DNA from: a virus
Length of the DNA: 55,789 nt
IMG/VR virus record: IMGVR_UViG_3300024259_000042
Span: 1-55,789 of that record
Strand: one strand, 5' to 3'
Shown: positions 1-7,989 of the stretch, piece after piece
Layout: the number at the start of each line of letters is the position of its first letter
How positions within the stretch are numbered: position 1 is the stretch's first letter
Translations under genes and position numbers: made by a program
The notes under the pieces: generated by a model
What the model was told of the DNA's origin: nothing
The model's database searches: none
What the model saw: only the letters and a program-made list of their open reading frames with translations

Positions 1-84
1 CTATTTGCTATATGCTCCCCGCTGCGTGACGATAAATCTATTATAACACATTTAAAGGAGAAGTAAACAATATAAAAAATAAAT

Positions 85-675
85 ATGGCAGATTTTAAAA
101 TAGCATATAATATTACATTAGGACATGAAGGTGGTTACTCCCATGATCCAGTTGATGCAGGTGGAGAAACTTATAAAGGTGTTACCAGAAGATTTGAAAA
201 GAATTGGACTGGATGGATTATAATTGATGGTTATAGAAATGATCCTAATTTCCCTAAATGTCTTGACTCCGATGAAGAATTACAAGAAAAGGTAAAAGAA
301 GTTTATAAAAAGAATTATTGGGATGCGTTCTGGGGTGATAGAATATTTAATCAGTTTATAACAAATGAAATGTTTGATACTGGTGTGAATATGGGTACTG
401 GTAGAGCAATAAAATTTCTTCAAAAATCTTTAAACCTACTAAACAGAAATCAAAAAAATTATAAAGATATTGGTGAAGATGGTGTTATAGGTATGAAAAC
501 ATTGAATATATTAAACTTTTTCTTAACATATCATACAAGGGATATACCTTACTTATTAAAGATGATGAATTTATTTCAAGGAATGCATTATATTAATTAT
601 ATGAATAAAAGCAGTAGACAGGAAAGATTTGCCCGTGGATGGTTAAATAGGGTTAGTATAGATGCTAGATTATAG
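85..675 (+). CDS. GH108-type lysozyme (endolysin)
   Basis: Predicted peptidoglycan N-acetylmuramidase used for lysis. Near the N terminus GHEGGYSHDPVDAGGETYKG (residues 13-32) is the glycosyl hydrolase 108 signature, with the catalytic Glu in HEGGY. The C-terminal half (GEDGVIGMKTLN, then an Arg-rich end) looks like the peptidoglycan-binding domain usual in this family, and 196 residues is a normal length. No signal peptide is seen, so release would need a holin. An in-frame stop lies just upstream, so this ATG is the first possible start, but the nearest good Shine-Dalgarno (AAGGAG near 55) is too far away; initiation may be weak. It overlaps the next gene by 14 bases. Confidence 0.88.
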   Translation: MADFKIAYNITLGHEGGYSHDPVDAGGETYKGVTRRFEKNWTGWIIIDGYRNDPNFPKCLDSDEELQEKVKEVYKKNYWDAFWGDRIFNQFITNEMFDTGVNMGTGRAIKFLQKSLNLLNRNQKNYKDIGEDGVIGMKTLNILNFFLTYHTRDIPYLLKMMNLFQGMHYINYMNKSSRQERFARGWLNRVSIDARL

Positions 676-952
676 AAAACTTCATGAAGATTCTGATAAA
701 AGACAGGGTAATGAAACACATGAAATAAATATAAATATAACAAGAGCATATGAATTTTTAAAGAAAACTTTTAAGAAAAAACCTAAGAAAGATTATGAAT
801 GGATATATGAATGTCAGTTACATCCATTATATAGAGATACTGATAAGTTTTGTATTCCTGATTTAGGGTTCAGATCAGAGCCTTATTGTAAGCATGGATA
901 TAGATTGATAAGGGTAGATAAAAACAGTGAAAAACAAGGAGGTGAATGGTAA
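662..952 (+). CDS. Hypothetical protein, 96 aa
   Basis: I do not recognise this protein. It is basic in the middle (FKKKPKKDY) and has three cysteines in the second half (YECQLH, KFCIPD, YCKHGY), which could form a small metal site, but the spacing matches no family I know. It starts inside the end of the lysozyme gene and its stop overlaps the ATG of the next gene, so it is probably translated from the same lysis-region transcript. No membrane segment is visible. Confidence 0.6.
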   Translation: MLDYRKLHEDSDKRQGNETHEININITRAYEFLKKTFKKKPKKDYEWIYECQLHPLYRDTDKFCIPDLGFRSEPYCKHGYRLIRVDKNSEKQGGEW

Positions 953-1179
953 TGGAATTTAAAGGATTGGTGCTAGATACTTTTGTAATGCCTTTTGTTA
1001 TTAATTTTATGAGTGAATTATTGACAAAAGAAAATTTTGCCCTTTATGGGGATAAATTATTTGACTTCATTGAGGAAATGGTGAAGAATAGTGAAACTAA
1101 ATGGGACGATAAAACAGTATTGCCTTTACTTGAAATGATAAGGGTGGCTACTGAAGTTCCTGATTTACCAGATAAATAA
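952..1179 (+). CDS. Hypothetical protein, 75 aa
   Basis: Unrecognised small protein. I chose ATG 952 (MEFKGLVLDTF) over the in-frame ATG at 946 because AGGAGG at 937-942 is 9 bases from 952 but only 3 from 946. The N-terminal third is hydrophobic (LVLDTFVMPFVINFM) but broken by charge and too short for a clear membrane helix; the rest is an acidic helical segment. A strong terminator follows, so this is the last gene of the lysis unit. A holin or antiholin role is possible from position only. Confidence 0.55.
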   Translation: MEFKGLVLDTFVMPFVINFMSELLTKENFALYGDKLFDFIEEMVKNSETKWDDKTVLPLLEMIRVATEVPDLPDK

Positions 1180-1189
1180 TTAAGAGAAG

Positions 1190-1220
1190 ATTATACCAGG
1201 ATATCCTGGTATAATTTTTT
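1190..1220 (+). terminator. Rho-independent terminator
   Basis: A perfect 11-base stem (ATTATACCAGG at 1190-1200, CCTGGTATAAT at 1205-1215) around a 4-base loop is followed directly by a run of T to 1220. It separates the lysozyme unit from the leader-bearing gene run that begins at 1274. The stem is almost perfectly palindromic, so it could also act on transcripts from the other strand, although the run of A on that side is weak. Confidence 0.9.
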
Positions 1221-1273
1221 AAGGATGAATCCTATTATTCATTTTTAAAGAATTATATCAAGGGAGAAATATA

Positions 1274-1651
1274 ATGAGATTGCAAAGATTTTTAAATGAA
1301 GAGGATATGATTAAAAAGGCATTAGCTATTGATGAACCTGAAGTTAATAACGAATATACAGAAGAGGAGATTGCAGCTAATAAGGAAATACTTCAAATTG
1401 CTATAGGTAAACAAACAGAAATTTTAAGTAAATTAAGAAAAGGTAGTAATAATGATGATCAATTAGATGCTGCTCGTGCTATAATGGCAGATTTAAAAGA
1501 TAAAGAAGAGAAATGGGATAATCCTGAAAAGGAAACAAAATCCCAAGGACCAAATCCTCCAGAAGCTATGGGTGGAGGAATGGAAGAGGAACCTGCAGAG
1601 GAACCACCCAAAGAAGAGGAAGAAGAGGAACCTGAAGAAGAAGAAAAATAA
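1274..1651 (+). CDS. Acidic protein with capsid-targeting-type leader
   Basis: 125 residues starting MRLQRFLNE|E; the bar marks a predicted prohead-protease cut after Glu9 (L-N-E). The body is helical and ends in a very acidic Pro/Glu tail (residues ~90-125, runs such as EEPPKEEEEEEP). Such tails occur in phage scaffold or internal head proteins, but I cannot assign a function. It has a good ribosome site (AAGGGAG) and is followed 18 bases later by a strongly basic protein, so the two may form a charge pair in the head core. First gene after the terminator. Confidence 0.65.
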   Translation: MRLQRFLNEEDMIKKALAIDEPEVNNEYTEEEIAANKEILQIAIGKQTEILSKLRKGSNNDDQLDAARAIMADLKDKEEKWDNPEKETKSQGPNPPEAMGGGMEEEPAEEPPKEEEEEEPEEEEK

Positions 1652-1669
1652 ATTTAAAGGAGAAGAATT

Positions 1670-1876
1670 ATGGACAGAATTGATGAATTACTCGAAAAGT
1701 ATTTAGATGAGAAGATTGGTGGACCAAAGAAGAAAAGAAAAAAAATGAAAGGTAAAGCCTTAAAGAAATCCAGACTTTATGCTAAGAAAAACAAGAAGGC
1801 TATTGCTAAGAAAGCAGCAAAGTATCGTAAGAAAAATAAGAATAAGTTAGCCGCAGCCGCAAAGAAGAGAAAATAA
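1670..1876 (+). CDS. Highly basic internal-head-type protein
   Basis: 68 residues. The leader MDRIDELLEKYLDE|K fits the second leader type (IDKYL-like, cut after Glu14, L-D-E). Everything after it is Lys/Arg/Ala (GGPKKKRKK, AKKNKKAIAKKAAKY), which resembles histone H1 or T4 internal proteins that bind packaged DNA. I infer DNA binding or condensation inside the capsid. A good ribosome site (AAAGGAG) precedes it and the next small ORF begins in a TAATG overlap. The low-complexity composition means homology searches would be weak. Confidence 0.75.
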   Translation: MDRIDELLEKYLDEKIGGPKKKRKKMKGKALKKSRLYAKKNKKAIAKKAAKYRKKNKNKLAAAAKKRK

Positions 1877-1995
1877 TGAGATTAACAGAACATGTGCATA
1901 TATGCTGGTTTGGTGACAGTAGATGGGATAAAACCCTATACAAATGTGAAGTATTTTATAGATTAGGACACATAGGTATTATAAGGAAATTATGA
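1876..1995 (+). CDS. Small ORF, 39 aa
   Basis: A short reading frame starting in a TAATG overlap with the basic protein and ending in an ATGA overlap with the next gene, an arrangement typical of real genes here. The product begins MRLTEHVHICWFG, which shares only MRL with the leader family and has no Glu cut site. It could instead be filler whose start merely resembles the leader, or a decayed leader gene. Two Cys and one His are too few to suggest a metal site. Confidence 0.4.
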   Translation: MRLTEHVHICWFGDSRWDKTLYKCEVFYRLGHIGIIRKL

Positions 1996-2426
1996 GACTT
2001 CAAAAGTATATAAATGAAGAATATTATACTAGATTTAGAGGCTTTAATGGTAAGTCTTTTGAAATCTTTAAGAATCCTTCAGCTAAAGAATTAAAAAGTA
2101 TTTCAAGAAATGAAGTTGGAAATAAATATGATTTAAGATTTATTGCTGATAATACTACTAAAGATACATATATGTGGTTATGGGACGCTATTAACCATGA
2201 TAATATGATTAAAAAGCATTTAAGTAAAGAATTTAAAGGTAAAAAATATGAGGATCCTTCATTATTTTTAGGTACTTCAGATGATAAAGGTAATGATACT
2301 TTAGAATGGTTTATGCATAATGAACTTGATTTAGAATATATTGATGGAATTACCAGTATAAGTTGGAATTGGGCTAAACCCTTTCAAATAATGAAATATT
2401 TAAAAAAGTTGAATATAATAAAATGA
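1992..2426 (+). CDS. Family A paralogue with capsid-targeting-type leader
   Basis: 144 residues, leader MRLQKYINE|E (cut after Glu9). The body belongs to a family found seven times in this window (here called A): an NPS-x-x-E segment (KNPSAKELK), then LRFIAD, then a W-containing DA-x-x-H block (LWDAINHD), ending in a lone helix. The other copies are at 7543, 10681, 37935, 38920 and 43599, plus more distant relatives. Function unknown. It is coupled to its neighbours by 4-base overlaps on both sides. Confidence 0.7.
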   Translation: MRLQKYINEEYYTRFRGFNGKSFEIFKNPSAKELKSISRNEVGNKYDLRFIADNTTKDTYMWLWDAINHDNMIKKHLSKEFKGKKYEDPSLFLGTSDDKGNDTLEWFMHNELDLEYIDGITSISWNWAKPFQIMKYLKKLNIIK

Positions 2427-3934
2427 GATTAAAACGATATATTAATGAGTATGATATACCATTATTATTAGAAAAAATTAATAAAAAAGAAATTACATCT
2501 ATGCTTAATAGTAATGATGTTCTTATTGGTGCGGAATTTGAGTTTATTGTTGATGATGCTGGTATTTCCGATGAATTACAAAGAATGTATGATAATGCTG
2601 TAAATGATCTTGAAAATTATAATGATAATGTTGAGAATTATCGTGAGGAATATGAAGAAATTAATGATAAAAGAGATAAACTTGAAGATGATGTTACTAA
2701 ACTTGAAGATGAAATAGATAGATTATCAACACTTGATTATGATGAAGATGAAGAATTATTAGACAATCTTGAAACAGAAAAGGAAGAAAAAGAAACTGAA
2801 TTAAAAGAAACTGAAACTGAATTAGAAGAATTATATCCACCTTCAATAGGAAGTGATTATGAAGATTATATGCATCAGATTGGATGGGATTCATATGTTG
2901 ATCCTGGACAAGAAGTTGATGAACCACCACATCCAGAAGATGCAAATGATACTAGTGAAATGGAGCCAGAACAAATAGAACAATGGATTGATAATGTTAA
3001 CCCAAGACCACCATTTACAGATTGGGAAGTAGGTGAATATGGTTATTCATCTCCAAGACCAGGTGATACTACATGGGGAGTTGAACCTGATTCATCATTA
3101 AATACAGGTGGTATTGAAATAAAATCTCCTCCATTACCTTTAAAAGAGTTTAAAAATATATGTAAACAAATGTTTGATTGGATTAAAGTGGTGGGTACTA
3201 CTGATAGTTCTTGTGGTTTTCATATTCATATGTCATTAAAGAATGTAAAGGATTTGAAATCCGAACTTGATTTGATGAAGCTTGTTCTTTTTACTGATGA
3301 ACAATATATTTTTCAACATTTTAAAGAAAGAAAAAATAATACATATACACAATCTATGAAAGAAAAGATAAAAGGGGGTACCCTTGAACTTAGTGATTGG
3401 TCCGCATTTATAGATACTAAAAAATTAAAAAGAATAGCAACCTCCGATCATTATAGTGGTATTAGTTTAGATGGTTTAAGTGATAATAAACAACATATAG
3501 AGTATAGATATCTAGGTGGTACTGATTATCATAGAAAATGGAATAAAGTTCAAGTTATTATTGCACAATATGCTTATAATCTTAATCTCGCCTGTAATAC
3601 ATCGTTTAAACATAAAGAATATATTTTAAAAACTCAAAGATTATTTAGAAAGGTTGAGAGTAATATAATGAGTGAGATATATAGAGTTATAGACAATATG
3701 ATTATATTGAATGATAAATTGATAGAAGATAATAAAGGTAGTGAAAAAGCTGGTAAATGGTTGAGAAAATTAAGAAAGACTGTAAATATTAGTGTTATAA
3801 ATAAAAAATGGACAAATTGGTCTAATTTTGTTTTACATGATATTATGGGTAAATGGTTGAAAATAATGGGATGGAAAGATTTTGGTATGGAAATAGATGA
3901 TTATAGTTTAATGAATGATAGATGGACTAAATAA
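2423..3934 (+). CDS. Amidoligase-like enzyme with capsid-targeting-type leader
   Basis: 503 residues, leader MRLKRYINE|Y. After a linker comes IGAEFEF (about residue 36), a long acidic coiled coil (~50-140), then WGVEPDSSLN, GGIEIKSPPLP and CGFHIHMSL (about residue 270). These are the hallmarks of the Amidoligase_2 / COOH-NH2 ligase fold, ATP-grasp-related to glutamine synthetase. Known relatives are thought to form amide or peptide bonds on peptidoglycan or proteins. The leader suggests delivery into the host at infection, perhaps to modify a host protein or the wall. The coiled-coil insertion between strand 1 and the core is unusual. Confidence 0.75.
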   Translation: MRLKRYINEYDIPLLLEKINKKEITSMLNSNDVLIGAEFEFIVDDAGISDELQRMYDNAVNDLENYNDNVENYREEYEEINDKRDKLEDDVTKLEDEIDRLSTLDYDEDEELLDNLETEKEEKETELKETETELEELYPPSIGSDYEDYMHQIGWDSYVDPGQEVDEPPHPEDANDTSEMEPEQIEQWIDNVNPRPPFTDWEVGEYGYSSPRPGDTTWGVEPDSSLNTGGIEIKSPPLPLKEFKNICKQMFDWIKVVGTTDSSCGFHIHMSLKNVKDLKSELDLMKLVLFTDEQYIFQHFKERKNNTYTQSMKEKIKGGTLELSDWSAFIDTKKLKRIATSDHYSGISLDGLSDNKQHIEYRYLGGTDYHRKWNKVQVIIAQYAYNLNLACNTSFKHKEYILKTQRLFRKVESNIMSEIYRVIDNMIILNDKLIEDNKGSEKAGKWLRKLRKTVNISVINKKWTNWSNFVLHDIMGKWLKIMGWKDFGMEIDDYSLMNDRWTK

Positions 3935-4233
3935 TGAGATGTTTTCAAACAACATATGATATGGATGATTTTGTTTATCTTAAAGGTGACGGTGAGCCAA
4001 AGATAAGAAGGAGTAGAATTAAAGGTATAAAAATAATTATAGGAAAACCTTATAAAACATTTGATGAAGAATTTGGTATGATTATTCACCATTCTGGAGT
4101 AGAAGTATATTATTTTGTAAATGTTAGAAGTGATGAGAATCATGTATATAGAGATTGGCGTAAAGAAGAGGAGTTATATAAAAGGAAAGAGGATATAAGT
4201 AAAGATAATGAGATTCCACAATTACATAAATGA
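3934..4233 (+). CDS. Hypothetical protein, 99 aa
   Basis: Unrecognised. Starts MRCFQTTYDMDDF, without the leader motif, in a TAATG overlap with the amidoligase gene. The fold looks like a small beta-rich domain (residues 10-75), followed by a charged helix (WRKEEELYKRKEDISKD). It overlaps the start of the CCA-enzyme gene by 26 bases, so the two are likely translationally coupled. Confidence 0.6.
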   Translation: MRCFQTTYDMDDFVYLKGDGEPKIRRSRIKGIKIIIGKPYKTFDEEFGMIIHHSGVEVYYFVNVRSDENHVYRDWRKEEELYKRKEDISKDNEIPQLHK

Positions 4234-5629
4234 ACAAGCATTGAAGGGTTGGAAAGACTATGTTAAATCCAATAAAATGCTTAAAGCCTCTATAAAAATC
4301 CTTGATAAGATTGAAAAGAAAGGATATAAAGCATGGGTGGTTGGAGGAAGTGTTAGGGATATTATCATAGGTAAAGAGCCTCATGATGTTGATATTGCCA
4401 CCACCTGTCCAATGGATGTCCTAGATAAAATATGGAAGACCTATGATATAGGTTCCTCTAAAGATTTTGGTATTGTTACTGTCAAAGAAAGTGGATATGA
4501 TTTTGAGATTGCACAACTTAGAGGGGAATCCAAGTATGATGGTCGTAAACCTGAATCAGTTAAGTTTAATGTTCAGTTGAAGGATGATTTAGGTAGAAGA
4601 GACTTGACAGTGAATGCTATGGCTATTGATAAGAATGGTAACATTATTGATAAGTTCAATGGTCAAAAAGCAATGAAAGATAAAGTATTGAAAACAGTAG
4701 GTAATCCATATGACAGGTTCTCGGAAGATTTTTTACGGATCATGCGTGTTGCACGATTTGCTGCTAAGCTTGGTTTTGACATTGATAAAGATACTAAGAA
4801 GGCTGCAACAAAGTTATCAGGCAATATCACTAAACTTTCACCAGAACGAATTAAAGAAGAAATACTGAAATCCGCTGGTCAGTCAGGAGATAAGTTCGCT
4901 AAGTATATCCTTTTACTTGATCAATTGAAGATACTTAAACATATATTACCTGAATTAAAACAGTTACAATATAGTAAAGAGAATCCAACGCATCATCCTG
5001 AAACTGTTGGGAAAGGTGGCTCTCCATTTGCTCATACTATTGAAGCATTGAAAGCAAGTAAGACAAAGGATCCATTGAAGAACTTGGCTATACTGTTACA
5101 TGATGTTGGTAAGGGTACATCGTTTAGTGATTCTACACCTGGTAAATCTTTTACATATTATGGACATGATAAGGATGCTATCAAACTTATTGAAACCATT
5201 GCTAAGAGACTAAAGATGTCTAATAGTGAAAAGGAAGCATTGTTATATACTGCTACACAACATATGAAACTAAACATATTGAAAGACATGAAACCATCTA
5301 AAATCTTTAAAATAGTCAATAATGATAATTGGGATATTCTTGTGGTAGTAGCCAAAGCGGATGAAATGAGTAGGGGTGAGACTTTTAAAACAGAAAAAGA
5401 ATTTGATGAGATGATTAAATATGCTGAAGATATAAAAAACAAATGGAGTTCTAAAAAAGTAAAAGAAATATTTTCAAAACAGGTTAATGGTAAACATATA
5501 ATGGAGTTATTAAATATAGGACCATCCAAAAAGGTTGGTAAAGTAAAGAAGAAAACGATTGAATGGATAATAAATACAGGTGAAACAAACCAAAAAAATA
5601 TAGATTCTTATATAATGGAATTTAAATAG
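4208..5629 (+). CDS. CCA-adding-type tRNA nucleotidyltransferase with HD domain and leader
   Basis: 473 residues, leader MRFHNYINE|Q. The head domain has VVGGSVRD (~43-50) and HDVDIA (~59-64, the metal-binding DxD), then the GRRDLTVNAMA and DRFSEDFLRIMRVARF motifs of class II CCA-adding enzymes / bacterial poly(A) polymerases. An HD phosphohydrolase domain follows (LLHDVGKG, ~296-303), as in the E. coli enzyme. The likely reaction is adding or repairing the CCA end of tRNA, with possible 2',3'-cyclic phosphate removal by the HD part. Poly(A) synthesis is the main alternative. The leader implies it is carried in the virion, which would let it act on tRNAs before any phage gene is expressed. 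Confidence 0.88.
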   Translation: MRFHNYINEQALKGWKDYVKSNKMLKASIKILDKIEKKGYKAWVVGGSVRDIIIGKEPHDVDIATTCPMDVLDKIWKTYDIGSSKDFGIVTVKESGYDFEIAQLRGESKYDGRKPESVKFNVQLKDDLGRRDLTVNAMAIDKNGNIIDKFNGQKAMKDKVLKTVGNPYDRFSEDFLRIMRVARFAAKLGFDIDKDTKKAATKLSGNITKLSPERIKEEILKSAGQSGDKFAKYILLLDQLKILKHILPELKQLQYSKENPTHHPETVGKGGSPFAHTIEALKASKTKDPLKNLAILLHDVGKGTSFSDSTPGKSFTYYGHDKDAIKLIETIAKRLKMSNSEKEALLYTATQHMKLNILKDMKPSKIFKIVNNDNWDILVVVAKADEMSRGETFKTEKEFDEMIKYAEDIKNKWSSKKVKEIFSKQVNGKHIMELLNIGPSKKVGKVKKKTIEWIINTGETNQKNIDSYIMEFK

Positions 5630-5685
5630 GAGGACAGGGCTTGATCACCTTGGTTGGATGCCTTCAACATCTGACCTTACTCCTA
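5627..5685 (+). ncRNA. Conserved putative structured RNA before HNH gene
   Basis: This 59-base element begins in the stop codon of the CCA gene and lies directly before the HNH endonuclease. Ends TAGGAG (5627-5632) and CTCCTA (5680-5685) pair perfectly, and inner pairs include GGC/GCC and ATC-ACC/GGT-GAT around a CCTTGG core. A clearly related element (44069-44125) sits before a GIY-YIG endonuclease. Shared blocks are TAGGAGGACAGGG, CCTTGGT, GGAT and CCTTACTCC. The function is not known to me. Confidence 0.55.
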
Positions 5686-5715
5686 ACAAAATAAAAACCT
5701 TTGAAGGAGGTAGTT

Positions 5716-6639
5716 ATGAAGATATGTTGGGATAATTTAGAAAATTTGAAACTAACTAGAAATGGTTACTTTAGAGATATTGTAAAACGAACTATATTTA
5801 GATATGTTGATGAATGTAAGACATGTAAAGAACCATTCTTAACGAGAACTAACACTAAAGGTATATACTGTTGTAACTGTTGTAAAAGGCTTACAGAAGA
5901 ATCTAAAAGGAAAGTAGGCGATTCACATAAAGGTAAAAGGTTATCAGAAGAACATAAGAAAAAAATAAGTGATGGCAATAAAGGAAGAAAATCATCAAAA
6001 TCAACAAGAGAGAAAATTAGAAAGTCAAAAATTGGTGAGAATAATCCTATGTATGGTAGGTATGGAAGAAAATCTGGTAATTGGAAAGGTGGATATACAT
6101 CTAAAAACATACCTACTTATGATACATATGCAACTCAATTAAAATGGACAGAGGAAGTTAGAAGAAATGAAAAGGACCCTAATATATTAGAAGTGAAATG
6201 CTTTAAATGTACTGAATGGTTTATACCAAAAGCATATGATGTATATAACAGAATACAATATTTAAAAGGTAATGATTTGTATTATGAAAATAGGTTTTAT
6301 TGTTCTAATGGGTGTAAACATACTTGTTCTGTATTTCGTAAATCTTATAATACTATAATGAAAGAAGATTCAATTAGAGCTGGCAGACTTACATGGTTAG
6401 AACTCAAACGGGAGATTCAACCCGAATTGAGACAAATGGTATTAGATCGTGATGAATATCAATGTGTTAAGTGTAGTTCAGATGAAAATCTTCAATGTCA
6501 TCATATCATGCCGGTTGTAGTAGAACCTCTACTAAGTGCGGATGTTGATAACTGTATAACATTATGCAAAGATTGTCATAAAGAAGCTCATAAACAAGAT
6601 GGATGTAGATATGGTCAGTTAAGAATAGAGGAGTGTTGA
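5716..6639 (+). CDS. HNH homing endonuclease
   Basis: 307 residues. I chose ATG 5716 because AAGGAGG (5704-5710) is correctly placed for it; the frame is open from a TTG at 5701. Order: a short zinc-ribbon (CKTCKEPF...CCNCC, ~26-46), NUMOD3-like DNA-binding repeats (HKGKRLSEEHKKKISDGNKG, SKIGENNPMYG), a second Cys cluster (CFKCTEWF, CSNGCKHTC), and the C-terminal HNH nuclease (CVKCSSDE, CHHIMP, DNCITLCKDCH). It inserts between two leader-bearing genes and has no virion leader itself. Its second half is closely similar to the HNH protein at 32210-33001. Selfish element; it likely spreads into phages lacking the insertion. Confidence 0.92.
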   Translation: MKICWDNLENLKLTRNGYFRDIVKRTIFRYVDECKTCKEPFLTRTNTKGIYCCNCCKRLTEESKRKVGDSHKGKRLSEEHKKKISDGNKGRKSSKSTREKIRKSKIGENNPMYGRYGRKSGNWKGGYTSKNIPTYDTYATQLKWTEEVRRNEKDPNILEVKCFKCTEWFIPKAYDVYNRIQYLKGNDLYYENRFYCSNGCKHTCSVFRKSYNTIMKEDSIRAGRLTWLELKREIQPELRQMVLDRDEYQCVKCSSDENLQCHHIMPVVVEPLLSADVDNCITLCKDCHKEAHKQDGCRYGQLRIEEC

Positions 6640-6640
6640 T

Positions 6641-6850
6641 ATGTCTAATTTAAAAAAATATTTAAATGAAAGAAAAGAAACTTTAGAATCTGTTGCAGAA
6701 TATGTAAATTCAGAAGGATTAGGATATGCTATACAAAGTGGTTTAAATTGGAAAGATATGGAAGATAAAAAATTAGCAAAATATTGGAAAATCGCAGAAA
6801 ATGCTATGAATGAAATAACAAATATTTTAGGAGATTCTTTAGAATATTAA
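6641..6850 (+). CDS. Small protein with capsid-targeting-type leader
   Basis: 69 residues starting MSNLKKYLNE|R (predicted cut after Glu10, L-N-E). The remainder is helical and mildly acidic and I do not recognise it. It starts 1 base after the HNH gene stop with AGGAG at a proper distance. Before the endonuclease insertion it would have followed the CCA enzyme directly, so the two may have been one unit. Confidence 0.6.
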   Translation: MSNLKKYLNERKETLESVAEYVNSEGLGYAIQSGLNWKDMEDKKLAKYWKIAENAMNEITNILGDSLEY

Positions 6851-6864
6851 AGGAGTATAAAGTT

Positions 6865-7122
6865 ATGTTATGGATAACACTAATAATTCAATTGATACCA
6901 GTTATAATGAAACTTATAGAGATTGCTGAGAAACTTTGGGTGGATGATGAAGGTGCTGGATCATCAAAGAAGAATATGGTAATGGTAGCTTCAAAGGAAA
7001 TGGTAATAGCTAAAAGTGATGAAGAAACCTGGGATAAAATAGAGGGAGCGGTTGGTGATATAGTTGATGCTTCCTGTAGAGTTGTAGTTCCTAATAAAGG
7101 TGAGGAAGTATATGCGGCTTAA
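6865..7122 (+). CDS. Small protein with N-terminal hydrophobic helix
   Basis: 85 residues. LWITLIIQLIPVIMKLIEIAEKLW (2-25) could be a membrane anchor or an amphipathic helix; the rest is soluble with one Cys. It has a clear ribosome site (AAAGGAG) and overlaps the next gene by 11 bases. No family recognised. A structural or lysis-accessory role is possible but unsupported. Confidence 0.55.
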   Translation: MLWITLIIQLIPVIMKLIEIAEKLWVDDEGAGSSKKNMVMVASKEMVIAKSDEETWDKIEGAVGDIVDASCRVVVPNKGEEVYAA

Positions 7123-7543
7123 ACAATACATAGTAAATGAACTCTTTGATACAGATGTTCTCATTAATACATCTATGAAAAGATATGATAAGCATTTATA
7201 TCGTTTTGGTATTGATGGTTTGCAATATAGATTTGATGCTATTTTTGATGAAGATGAAGGATGGCAAATATTTTTTGGTATAGAAAAAGGTAAAAAAATG
7301 GATGTTAGTATAACTAATACAGGCAATCAAAATAAAGTATTTGCTGCCGTTTTAAAATGTCTTAAAATATTCTTAAATAAAGTAAAACCAGATAGAATAT
7401 TCTTTACAGCAAAAGAACCTAGTAGACAAAAATTATATGATAGGATGTCTAAATTATTAACTAAAATGTTTCCATATAAAATAGATAGACAGGATATACA
7501 TAGATTTGATAAAAGTAAGTTTTATGGTTTTACGAGGTCATAA
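7112..7543 (+). CDS. Family B paralogue with leader (VNE-LFD)
   Basis: 143 residues from ATG 7112, chosen because the product then begins MRLKQYIVNE|LFDTDV like its paralogues (ATG 7100 adds only four residues). Family B (other copies at 7989, 9938, 10995 and, diverged, 43069) has a beta-rich first half, a middle ITNTGNQNKVFAAVLKCLKIFL helix, and a signature strand plus helix, FFTAKEPSRQKLYDR. The last part resembles the substrate-binding region of GNAT acetyltransferases by eye, but this is weak. Function unknown. Confidence 0.7.
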   Translation: MRLKQYIVNELFDTDVLINTSMKRYDKHLYRFGIDGLQYRFDAIFDEDEGWQIFFGIEKGKKMDVSITNTGNQNKVFAAVLKCLKIFLNKVKPDRIFFTAKEPSRQKLYDRMSKLLTKMFPYKIDRQDIHRFDKSKFYGFTRS

Positions 7544-7989
7544 TGAGACTTAAACAATACATAACAGAACTTTATATGAAGGATAGAGGTAAGAAATCTA
7601 TTGAGATACTTGAAAATCCCTCTAAAAAAGAAGTGAGTGATGTCATTAGAAATAGTAAAGGTGATAGTGTTAAATTCATTGCCTATAAGAAGGATATATA
7701 TTTATGGGATGCTTATTCTTCTATATTACATGATGATGTTTGGGTAAAACAAGGTAGAGACTTGGAGGATGATATAGCGGATACTATTATATTTCCAGGT
7801 TATGCTATTTGGAAGGGTGGTAAACTTGTAATGAATCAGGTTTCAGTATATTTAGAGGATCATTTATTAGATTGGGATAACGAAAAGGTATATACTGATA
7901 GATTGGATGCTTTTGAAAAGAAATTCAAATGGCTTAACACTTTCATAGACACATCATTTTTAAGAAGATCCATTGAGAGAAATTTCTAA
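7543..7989 (+). CDS. Family A paralogue with capsid-targeting-type leader
   Basis: 148 residues, leader MRLKQYITE|L. Family A signatures follow in order: LENPSKKEV, VKFIAYKKDIYLWDAY, LHDDVW, and a C-terminal KWLNTFIDTSFLRRS, the same ending as in the copies at 38920 and 43599. It overlaps family B genes by one base at each end (TAATG), so A and B members alternate in one translationally coupled run. Function unknown. Confidence 0.7.
   Translation: MRLKQYITELYMKDRGKKSIEILENPSKKEVSDVIRNSKGDSVKFIAYKKDIYLWDAYSSILHDDVWVKQGRDLEDDIADTIIFPGYAIWKGGKLVMNQVSVYLEDHLLDWDNEKVYTDRLDAFEKKFKWLNTFIDTSFLRRSIERNF

Noticed and set aside
1-84. A promoter in the first 84 bases (TATTATAAC-type box).
   Set aside because: No -35 box at proper spacing; the upstream context is cut off by the window edge.
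730-737. TATAAATA inside the 662-952 gene, a possible late promoter.
   Set aside because: It lies in AT-rich coding sequence far from the next start; similar matches occur by chance (another at about 3797).
5716-6639. HNH gene with the upstream element as a group I intron.
   Set aside because: Genes on both sides are complete with their own starts and stops, and no interrupted reading frame or intron core pairing (P3-P7) was seen.
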